Assembly: GCA_024195585.1 (NCBI GenBank)
Contig: SWBL01000164.1
Span: 1-64,000, forward strand
Length of the DNA: 64,000 bases
Direction of reading: 5' to 3'
Source of the DNA: Aureobasidium sp. EXF-3400
Taxonomy: Eukaryota > Ascomycota > Dothideomycetes > Dothideales > Saccotheciaceae
Part shown: piece after piece, positions 55,334 through 64,000 of the stretch
Layout: every line of letters starts with the position of its first letter
Numbering within the stretch: the stretch's first letter is position 1
Translations under genes and position numbers: made by a program
Notes under the pieces: generated by a model
What the model was told of the DNA's origin: nothing
Database searches by the model: none
The model's input: the letters and a program-made list of their open reading frames with translations, nothing else

Positions 55334-56548
55334 CTAGACCTCAGGCTTTCCTTGGTCAACGGCCCACTGTTCGGCCTCGTGCTTAAGACAGCGCTTAGCA
55401 TACCAGAAGGTGCACAGTGTCCAGATACCAGCCCAGATGAAAGGAACGGTCCAGCCGACCACGTAGGCAGCATCCTTTTGAATACTGAAGATAAGGGCAG
55501 TGACCACAGCAGCTGCCACCTCGCCACCAATACCCCAGAAAAGTGTCAGACGGTGAAGCATTTGACGGAAGTAGTGACTGGCTTCGTATCTGGTGTTGAG
55601 TCTCTCGCGGAATTCAATGTTACCGCCGCCGTCGACTGCAATGATGTCCTCGATGATCCAGTAGATTCCAGGGCGGAGTTGGGAGCCAGCAGGCATGGAA
55701 GAGATACGGAACGGGGAGGGGATCTTGAGAAGACGCATGGCATCTTGAATGATCAATTCCGTACCAAAGGCGAACATTAGAGAGGCACAAGGCATCGCTA
55801 GCAGACGGATAGGCGGGTTCTCGGGGATAGTACCGCTGGCAAAAACATCAGTATCAAATTCGAAGCCTCATTAAATCAGTGAACTTACACGATGAGCTCG
55901 ACGATGATGATAACCCAGGCGAAACTGAAGTTCCAGTGGAACCAGTCGAGCTAGTTAAAAAGTCAGTACCTTTGTATCTTGGGCGTATATGGATGGTATC
56001 TTTCTTACGTATGATCTGCGACCGCCAATGACACGACACGTGCTACCCTTCTTCCACAAATGCCAGAAGCGGAGTACGTATTCAAAGATACTGATACCTC
56101 CTAGAGCGGCTGTGACGATGGAGAAGACAGTGTTGGGCGAGAGGTCGGTGCCGTACCAGAGACCGAAATAGAGAGCCAAGGGCATGACGATGGAGTCGAA
56201 GAGAATGAGGAACCAGAAGATGAAGATACTACGCTTCCTCTGGCGCAAGTCGTATTCTAGCGATGGTGGTGCATACGGGTTGATGGCTCCGGGTTCTCTG
56301 GCGGGTGCTGCAAGACTGGTTCTGGGCAGGGCCAGAGACCTTCGAGGACCGAACGGGTTGGACGATCTACGTTCTCCCGTCGGCGAGCGTACACCACCAT
56401 CAGGCGAGTGTACACCAGATGGTGATCGTACACCATCAGTTGGCGATCGTACACCATCAGCTGGCGAGAATGGGGTTGAGTGTGCACCCTCGTCTGCTGG
56501 AGATGCGAACGGCGAGGGCGCAAACTCGATTGCTGGAGACGTCGGCAT
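55334..56548 (-). CDS. Multi-pass integral membrane protein with Ser-Pro repeats
   Basis: Exons 56548-56009, 55950-55889 and 55835-55334 (introns 56008-55951 with GTAAGA...CTAG and 55888-55836 with GTAAGT...CCAG) give 367 aa. The cytosolic-looking N-terminus carries degenerate repeats of the type DGVRSP[TS] (about 27-60), possible proline-directed phosphorylation sites. Membrane segments appear at about 110-130 (FIFWFLILFDSIVMPLALYFG), 140-160, 188-200, 205-225, 300-320 and 325-345. No known family is recognised; similar predicted membrane proteins are common in fungi. Function unknown. Confidence 0.8.
56381..56470 (-). repeat. Coding minisatellite of about 20-24 bp units
   Basis: At least four diverged units centred on a GTACACCATCAG-like core in the first exon of the membrane protein gene. 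They encode the Ser-Pro repeats. Confidence 0.75.
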
Positions 56549-57395
56549 GGCGAGTCGTGTGTTTTGTCGTATGTCGAAGTAGTAATATTATGCTAGCGGC
56601 CGTCAGCAGTTGGCTATTTCGCGGATTCGAGGCATGAGCGACACACGTATTATAAAGTGAGAAACAGGGCAAGTGTTGGAAAGCGTTTTCCCACTGACTT
56701 TCTGATTCCGGACCGCGGGTAGAGATTGGACCCGAAACAAAGGAGCAGGACTGGTTTTGGTGTTTGAAGTACGAGTGGAATCGGGGAGGGGCTGTGTTTT
56801 CGAAGTAGAGCAAAGTAGGTGCTCAAGACTTGTAATACATGTAAGCTCTGAACTAAAGACCGGCGGTTCTTGCGTGTTATCCACCTTTGCACGCGGTTCA
56901 ACATCGAGACCCTGGGCAGGAACGTGACGTCTGCCGCGCCATTATCGTCATAGGAGGTGGTATGAGGCTGAACGCCAAGCACCTGCGTTTCTCAATCGCC
57001 CGCAATCAGGAGTCGCTACCAGACGCCCGCGTAATGCTATGCAGCACAAACTCGTTCATCGCCGCGAGTGTCATCGCCGGATCGTCTTGTAGAAGTCCAG
57101 GATTCGATACAGAACCTTTGAACGAAGTTATGACTAGATTCAATCTGCACTTTCTCCTGTTCTTCCCTTGACCAGCAAGGCCTTCTGCGTCTTTGTAGTT
57201 TGTTTCAGACAAAAGTGTCAAGGAGGCACAGCGGCGGTAGATAAAAAAGCATACGCGTTTGGTATCAAGTCTCCCAGCCCTGTCGCGCAAGACGGTCGTC
57301 ATCAAAAAAGCATGCCAATATATCACCATCGTTCTGCCACAAAGCACTTACGCATCTCCTCATGTCCGATCATGACAAGGATCATCATATTTAAT
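56549..57395. other. Divergent promoter region
   Basis: Between the membrane protein gene and the lipase gene. No gene seen. Confidence 0.4.
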
Positions 57396-58677
57396 ATGCG
57401 CTTGCTTCTGCTATCTCTCCTGAGCGCGTTCTCAGTCGTCACGACCGCTCTACCGGCCCAGCAAGCTCCCCTACTTCGCCATGCTGCAGACAATCGCTCC
57501 GTCTCTCCCGAGCTATTCTCTGATCTCGAAGAGCTCGCGCGTGTCGTCGACATATCTTATTGTGTAGGTCTCACCGGCATAGGCATATCAAGGCCGTTCA
57601 AATGTCTTGGTCGTTGCTCCGAGTTCCCGGATTTTGAACTTGTCAAGGTAAGAGAGTGTGTTTGTATTGACCATATTTGATCATGTGCCGACATGTTTCT
57701 AGACATGGAATACTGGACAGTTGATGTCCGACTCTTGCGGCTACATCGCTCTATCTCACTCGCAGACGAACCCTCGCATCATCGTCGCGTTCCGTGGCAC
57801 CTACTCAATCGCAAACACTGTTGTCGATCTCTCCACTGTACCTCAAGAGTACATTCCCTACCCTGGTGACCCGGATTCGGGAGCTTCGGAAACTGGTCAC
57901 GAAGAACCAAAATGCCAAAACTGTACTGTGCACACAGGCTTCTATAGTTCTTGGAAAGTGGCTTCTTCTGCCATCCTACCAGATCTGGAAGCTGCCGTCG
58001 CTGCTTATCCCAATTATGCTCTGACTCTTGTTGGCCATTCGCTTGGTGGTGCAGTAGCCGCACTCGCTGGACTCGAGCTCGAATCGCGTGGCTGGAATCC
58101 GACCGTCACCACCTTTGGAGAGCCCCGACTTGGAAACGCAGCCTTGAACCAATATCTTGACCAACGATTCAATCTTCTCAGCTCTACACGTGAAGTCTGG
58201 ACAAACACTTTCGATGAGCGACAACTACGTTATCGTCGCGTCACTCATATAGACGACCCAGTACCTCTCTTACCACTCACAGAATGGGGATATCGCATGC
58301 ATGCTGGCGAGATCTATATTTCCAAATCAGCCTTGACCCCAGATATTGAGGACCTCCAGCACTGTGTTGGTGACGAAGACCACCGGTGCATCGCTGGGCA
58401 AGATGGCAGTCTGACATCAGAGTCCATGCTTACCAAACGCGACGACCTCAGAGCTCAGGTTCAGCGCTCGGTCGACGACCTCGTTGAGGAGCGTGAGTTG
58501 GAGAAGCGATCTGTTGGTTCTTGGGTCGTGCCATCTCGCTACAAGTTGTGGCAGTTATTCTTCTCTCATCGTGATTACTTCTGGCGCCTTGGACTGTGTG
58601 TTCCTGGTGGAGATCCTTGGGATTGGAACCGTAAGCCATATGCACAGCTTGATGGAAACGAGCAGGAGGCTGTTTGA
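57396..58677 (+). CDS. Secreted class-3 lipase
   Basis: Triacylglycerol lipase of the fungal Rhizomucor-type class 3, extracellular. Exons 57396-57647 and 57703-58677 (intron 57648-57702, GTAAGA...CTAG) give 408 aa. An ATG 24 nt earlier (57372) is in frame, but the one at 57396 places the signal peptide MRLLLLSLLSAFSVVTTALP at the end. The nucleophile elbow is GHSLGGAVAA; the oxyanion and lid region is AFRGTYSIANTVVDLS; the acid Asp is in THIDDPVPLLP and the His in WGYRMHAGEIY. Two Lys-Arg pairs (LTKRDD, LEKRSV) lie in the C-terminal part and could be Kex2 sites that trim the tail. Confidence 0.9.
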
Positions 58678-59492
58678 TTATTGCGTCAGGATCAAGCAAG
58701 ATTGTACCTGATACAGGGGGAGTTCTTTTCGTTGTAACTATAATATGTATTATACCACTTTAACTATGCTGCTTTGTCACTCTTATTCTCTGATGCCCTT
58801 TTCAGACTTCCCGTGAAACATAGGCAGGTGGAGTAGGAGGCCTTTGATCAATGTGTAGTGAACTATAGAGGACGCATAGTATTTTGAGATCGGACATGGA
58901 AACCAAAAGTCGTGAATTTCGAGCAGATTATGAAGACTTATAGAGATGGCTCCCTCATGTGTGAAAGACTATTGCAAAACGATATAGGAATGCACCATAC
59001 TTTGTGAAGCAGACTTAAGTCTGCTCTTGTATTACAATGTGACATCTACCTGACGTGTATACTTACTGCATTCTATATGCTGTCCAATGTACGTGTGTAT
59101 GAATCAAGGTCATCGTAGTATCGAAGAAGGAGATCATGCAATATATCAGACCAAAACGTCCTATGCGTGACCCATCACCCTTGTCCCTCGGTCCAAACCC
59201 CCTACAGACGCCAAGGCAGGTATGGCATAGCAGAAACGATGAACCAAGGAAGGAAGGAAGGAAGGAATGCCTAATCGAAGCTCCTTCTAAGGACGACAGT
59301 CAGCTGATGTTGAGGTTTTGTCATTCATACAAAGAACACATCAGGTGACAAAGCCATGCTTGATCTTTAATTTGTGGCCTTTTCACATGACAAAACACGT
59401 GCGTATCGATCTTTGTTAGAGGGACCGGAGACACCAATCGCAGAATTGTCGGTACTCGAGTACTGGTATAGATGTATGGGTAGCTAGATGAC
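58678..59492. other. Intergenic, convergent 3' ends
   Basis: Contains a short GGAA microsatellite (about 59246-59267). No gene seen. Confidence 0.4.
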
Positions 59493-60503
59493 CTACTTCA
59501 AGAGCTGGGAAACCTGCTCGTTGATAAACTTCTTGTCTTCAGCTGTGCCCGCACCGCCGCCGGCAAGATGGCCCCAAATACTCTCAATGACAGCCAATTT
59601 TCCATGTTTGAGATGCTTGACCTCCTCTTCGCTGTCCTCAGGTGGGAAATAGCAATCAGTCCTCGAAGGCATAACGAAGCTCTTTGCCTTGATGCGTCCC
59701 AAAGCTGTAGGCAAATCTCCCTTGTCTTCAGGGAAGACAGCAGCAATGTTGCCATTCTGCCATTTCCAGAGCATGGAGAGCAAGTCGTTGGCATCGTTTG
59801 ACCTCTTGTCCCACACGTTCTGGAGGTACTGCTCTAGTGTGTCGTAGCCAACTGCTTTCCAGCATTCATTTCTGTACCATGCCTGACTGAGTGCCCAAGT
59901 CGAGTACACTCTGCCAAAGGCTCTGAGACCTCTGAGAGGTTCTTTCTTGTAGCGGCCATCCTCAAAGTCAACAGAAGATTCCAAAGCAGCTTTGGGTCCT
60001 TCCAGGAAATTGTAGTTGTGCCATGAAGTGCGTGCCGAGGTTGCTAGCATTACAGCGTGAGACACGAAGTCAGGGTACAGCACACTCATATAGTAAGCTT
60101 GCTGTCCACCCATCGAGAATCCAATGTAAGCCTCCAACTTCTTGATACCAAGACTTTGGCATAGAGCATATTGAAGCCTTATATCATCTTCATATGTCAC
60201 TTTTGGGAAGTCGACTCCAGAGAACGGAACAGCTTGATTCGAAGGCGACGAACTCTCCCCACCGCCAAGTTGTCCAACAACCAAGACATGGTAGTCAGAC
60301 AACGGCAATGCGCAAGACTCAGAGTCATAAAGGAAAGAAGTCGTGGTTTCAAGTTTGCCGGCAAAACACGTCGGCATCAAAACCGTAGGCTTGGAAACGT
60401 CGCCGAGGCTCCAGTAAGCCAATTTGCCTTCAAACTCCTGCCCAGCATGCGAAGAGCCAGGGGACAGCTTAATGGTATGTGAGAAATGCTTGGTTTCGGG
60501 CAT
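59493..60503 (-). CDS. Alpha/beta hydrolase of the homoserine acetyltransferase-like type
   Basis: 336 aa, single exon, no signal peptide. The nucleophile motif GFSMGGQQAYY lies near 127-137, with a late Asp (TDCYFPPED) and the His in IWGHLAGGG completing the triad. Overall layout follows the MET2/HAT-related hydrolases, where the same fold serves as acetyltransferase or esterase. The substrate cannot be told from sequence. The start at 60503 fits the fold's first strand. Confidence 0.82.
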   Translation of the reverse strand: MPETKHFSHTIKLSPGSSHAGQEFEGKLAYWSLGDVSKPTVLMPTCFAGKLETTTSFLYDSESCALPLSDYHVLVVGQLGGGESSSPSNQAVPFSGVDFPKVTYEDDIRLQYALCQSLGIKKLEAYIGFSMGGQQAYYMSVLYPDFVSHAVMLATSARTSWHNYNFLEGPKAALESSVDFEDGRYKKEPLRGLRAFGRVYSTWALSQAWYRNECWKAVGYDTLEQYLQNVWDKRSNDANDLLSMLWKWQNGNIAAVFPEDKGDLPTALGRIKAKSFVMPSRTDCYFPPEDSEEEVKHLKHGKLAVIESIWGHLAGGGAGTAEDKKFINEQVSQLLK

Positions 60504-60938
60504 GGCGATAGCTTCTGAAACGATGATAGGTGCAATAATTCGGGCAGTCCGAGAGGTTGTTGTTTCGCAGGATGAGTAGAAGAAAGTCTGGCTAAAAGAG
60601 GAGGGAGGTCGGGAAGTGGAGTTGTGGAGGTCAAGATGTCGTGAAGGTGGGTCTCTGGAGACGAACGCCTCCGATCGGCACCAAACTTACCATTTTATCC
60701 AGAATTAAGCACCCGAGGCCAGAAACTATATTGCGATACACCGTATTCTGGTCAGTAAGCAAAGTGAATAGTGGATAATGTGTTAAGTCACAGGAGATAG
60801 AAGTGGGAACGATAATCTGAAGTAAAAGTCATGAATTCAAAACGAATGTATATTCAGACATTCGGAACATCGTAACAACCCATTATTCACATAAATCCAA
60901 CCGACCATAGTATATAGATCTAGCCATGGTATCTTGCT
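60504..60938. other. Intergenic
   Basis: Upstream region of the hydrolase gene and 3' end of the transporter gene; both genes are on the minus strand. Nothing recognised. Confidence 0.4.
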
Positions 60939-62565
60939 CTACAATTCTCTGTGCTCGACAGCCATGCCATCCTTCTCGGTCATGTTGACGGTTCCCAGAC
61001 CACCGATCTCAGCAGCCAAGACCTTGCTCTTCTCAGTTGCAGCCGCTCCTCCCACGATTGCGCTGTCACCGTCGAAGTACTTGGCAATCTCCTCGAGAGG
61101 AGTGTTGCGGGTTTCGATGTAGTACATCCAGACGATGAAAAGTTCGAATCCGAGCCAGCAGCAGTAGACGATGTAGTACTTCCACTCGATGGCCTTAAGG
61201 GCAATGGGGTTGACATATTGGTTGAAGAAGAGAGCGAGATCGACGCACAAGAACATCAGAGTCATACCCTTGGCACGGATGTTGTAAGGAAGAATCTCAA
61301 CGGAGTATCCGACCAAAAGACCCGAGAAGGCGATGTTGTAGAAGACGTAGTAGATGAAGATGAAAGCAACGACGGAGTTTGCAGCAGCGTCACCTCCAGC
61401 AATCTTGAAGCGGGCGGAACAGATGGTCTGGACGATGAAGGCGAGCATCATACCGGTAGTAGAGATCAAGAACAGAGTACGACGGCCAACCTTGTCGACG
61501 AAGAAACATTGTCCAACAGCAACGATCAGGTTGACGATTTGCAAAACACCGTTGATGATCAGCTGAGTGTTGGTGTCCTTGATGCCGATTGAGTCGAGAA
61601 CGAGAGTGAGGTAGTACGAGACCAGGCCGTTTCCTGACCATTGCGAGAAGAAGCCGACAGAGCAGAGAATGATCAGACGGTGGCGGTTACCGGGGGTCTT
61701 GAAGAGTTGGGCCCAGCCGTTGGCCTCGAATTCCTGCTCAAGCTTGATGGTGTCTCTGATCTCGGCCATCTCGAGCATGACGACTTCGTCATCCTTGTTT
61801 CCGTTGGCGTGGACGTTGGCCAGAACCTGATGTGCTTCCTCGATTTTGCCCTTGGAGATCAAGAATCTTGGTGACTCGGGAACGAACCAGATGAAGATAA
61901 GCTGGAGCACCGAAGGGAATGCTTGCACGATCGAAGGAATTCTCCAAGCCCAGTGGTTGTTGATGTGGAAGGTTCCGAAGGTAAGCCATGCAGCCACGAT
62001 CGAACCAAGGTACCAGGTTGTGTTGTAGATGGTGGTGAAGAGAGCACGGTGTTGAGGGTGGGTGAGCTCGGTGAGCAGTAGAGGCGAAGCACCGTGAGCG
62101 ACAGCAACACCGAATCCGATGAGGAAACGAGCGCCAATGAACATGTTCAGGTTCATAGCAGCAGACTGAATGACGACACCAACGATCATGAGAATACAAC
62201 CAGTAAGGATACCAGCGCGGCGACCCAGACCATCGGCGATGTAAGGAACGACGGGAAGAGCGACAAGAGAACCGACAGACATGATGGCGTTGAGAAGACC
62301 TAGCGAGGATGCAGATGGGTGGTGGAAATCTGTAGACGATCAGTATATATTTTGGATTCAGGATGCGAGCAGACATACCAGATTCCCAGATATCGAGAGC
62401 CTGAAGACCGTTCATCATAGAACCATCGTAACCATTGGTGGCACTGGTGATGACGACGAACATCAAACAGATGTAGTTTCTTCTCAAACCAGGGTCAGTA
62501 AGCCAGTTGACCTTGGGAAATTCGCGTCCCGCAAGACGGAAGTGGCCTTTGGTTGCGGCCTCCAT
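60939..62565 (-). CDS. MFS sugar transporter (lactose-permease/hexose type)
   Basis: Plasma-membrane proton-coupled sugar symporter of the SP family. Exon 1 62565-62379 and exon 2 62329-60939 (intron 62378-62330, GTATGT...TACAG) give 525 aa. Twelve membrane segments are expected; family signatures seen include NGYDGSMMNGLQ, DGLGRRAGIL, FLIGFGVAVAHGASPLLLTE, PESPRFLISKGK, VDKVGRRTLF and the C-terminal ETRNTPLEEIAKYFDG. The substrate is not fixed; the fungal lactose/cellobiose permease subgroup is the best guess. A damaged copy of its C-terminal part lies at 42645-42916. Confidence 0.93.
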
Positions 62566-64000
62566 TTCGACTGTCTGTGGTGAAGAACGATTGATGTGTG
62601 TATAGAACGAGAGAAAAGATCAGCGAGTGCAATTGGTGCCTGTGAGACAGTGGAGTCGAGTGCCTGGCTGATCAAGTCATGGGGGTGAGGACAATGAAGC
62701 TATATATCTTAAATGAGTCTTGCAGCACAAAGCATGCCATCTCATTTAGCCGCCAGGCACGCGCACCAGCAGACCTCCATTTGAGGTGACAAAGATATCT
62801 AAACCTCGCTTGTGTCGACCCGGCGGCATGGCACATGCAAAGAGGAGGCCAGAGTGGTCTTGGCCACTATTGATTCTCGTTTACCCCACAGACATGTTCT
62901 TTTAGCCACAGCGGGGCTCCGCATGAATGGGAGACTTTGAGGGAGGTGATCGCGTGGTTTGTGGCCCGGTGGCCAAGCTATTTCGCTTGCAGAACTGGGA
63001 CTAGACCACGCAGGATCGACGTCTGATACGTCGTTGATATTAGGTTGTTAGATGGCTAGCGAACGGTGGCGTCTTAGGAGACGGAAGCGTGTCTATTGCC
63101 GTGAGCTTGTACAGACATGCAATGCTCTTGGATTTTGACAATAGTCGAACATTGAGTTATACAGTATGGACTCCACTCCATGCACAGTCGAAGAGATCAT
63201 CGCTCGAAAATGTGGAGGAATCTGGAGAAGGGTGATCCGGCTCGCAATGTCGGTTGTTCCCCACAGCTTCATCAGAACGCCCGGAGAAGGAGTGTGGGCG
63301 GCCGAATGAGGTATAGTTGGTTTTACAGGCTGCATTGATCACAAGCACCTACATTTAGCCGGTGGGTTTTGCCTGTAGCATATCGATTCTGGTGGTCACC
63401 CATCTAACACCAAACTTGGCTCGAACAAGCTTCGTGGCATGCCTTGCGACGCCCATTATTGAAGTCCGTTACCAAAACCAGTGACGACTACAAACGATCG
63501 CAGACGTAGGTGGTATGTTAAAGTTGTACAGGCAGATTGGCAATACCGTTGCTTGAGAGCAAGTAAGCATCTACGATGAAGAAGCCGCACAGAAAGAATA
63601 TAGGCCATTGGACGAGGTCTTTAGCCAATACTTGTCTGGGCGTGTATGTTGTTATTCCTTCCTAGTCCCATGGGCCTCCTGACAGCCAAGCAATTTCCCG
63701 TGATTGAGAAATCGCTCGCATCAAACCAAATGAAGAAAGAGGTATCGCAGACTTGGAGTTTCGGGCATTACTTTTAGGTGACACGACCAGAGCATTCTCA
63801 GCATTCTTGTTGTGCTCGAAAATATATCTAAATCGAGCAAGGCTGCATAAGGCACAAGATGCACTGCAACTTGCGCAAGTATAGTACCGCCAGACACGTG
63901 CCAGGGACTTCAACTCTCGACAGAACAAGCCAGACGCGTGCGGCGGCCAGCTGGGTCAACATCGTAGCTGTGAGCCAATTACAGAACCGCTTAGACCTCT
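62566..64000. other. Gene-poor end of the window
   Basis: About 1.4 kb upstream of the transporter with no supported gene; small frames at 63093-63348 and 63662-63928 have no domain-like content. It likely holds the transporter promoter. Confidence 0.4.

Noticed and set aside
55241..55780. 179-codon plus-strand frame over the membrane protein's last exon
   Set aside because: Antisense shadow of a spliced gene with clear membrane segments.
1..64000. CRISPR arrays, bacterial operons, prophage or intact transposons
   Set aside because: No regularly spaced repeats, transposase or integrase domains were seen; the DNA is clearly fungal nuclear.

Overview
The window is nuclear DNA of a filamentous ascomycete (Pezizomycotina). 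The evidence is short introns of about 46-63 bp with GTATGT/GTAAGT-type donors, CTRAC branch sites and CAG/TAG acceptors, plus fungus-specific genes: Zn2Cys6 regulator, polarisome Spa2, recyclin, NmrA-like, UDP-rhamnose synthase-type reductase and a CE8 pectinesterase. Gene content and intron style suggest a Dothideomycete, but the genus cannot be fixed by eye. Genes lie on both strands with no operon structure. Splice junctions below were read by hand from donor, branch and acceptor signals and from reading-frame continuity.

Layout. 0-15 kb is a nutrient-acquisition and accessory region. It holds a secreted M28 aminopeptidase carrying an exact 53-bp tandem duplication, a very large secreted protein with four pectin methylesterase domains and a mucin-like tail, two tRNA genes in a gene-poor stretch, and a Zn2Cys6 transcription factor. 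15-29 kb has two poorly known genes, an NmrA-like protein, CCR4-NOT subunit 2, a Cue1-type ER protein, a Yippee protein, a zinc alcohol dehydrogenase, a UDP-rhamnose type reductase and a DUF3605 protein. 29-39.5 kb is core cell biology and metabolism: Spa2, HMG-CoA reductase, an aldo/keto reductase with a damaged-looking intron, and a GrpB-family protein. 39.5-44.2 kb is accessory: a small 13-residue-repeat protein with a TATA box and a spliced 5' leader, an intron-containing tRNA-like gene, a small secreted protein, a relic of a sugar-transporter gene, and a membrane-anchored gamma-glutamylcyclotransferase-like protein. 44.7-57 kb has a large disordered coiled-coil protein, a NEDD8/SUMO-type protease, recyclin-1 (F-box plus Sec10-like), an Arg/Ser-rich protein and a membrane protein. 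57-64 kb has a secreted class-3 lipase, an alpha/beta hydrolase and an intact MFS sugar transporter. The relic at 42.6 kb resembles the C-terminal coding part of that transporter.

The most interesting observations are: the 53-bp duplication, which either breaks the aminopeptidase or has created a 56-bp GT-AG intron; an in-frame 51-bp intron-like insert in the aldo/keto reductase that has a good branch and acceptor but begins AT instead of GT; a 134-codon open extension in frame after the NOT2 stop codon; the six-unit 13-residue Tyr/Cys repeat protein; and the four-domain pectinesterase with one catalytically dead domain.
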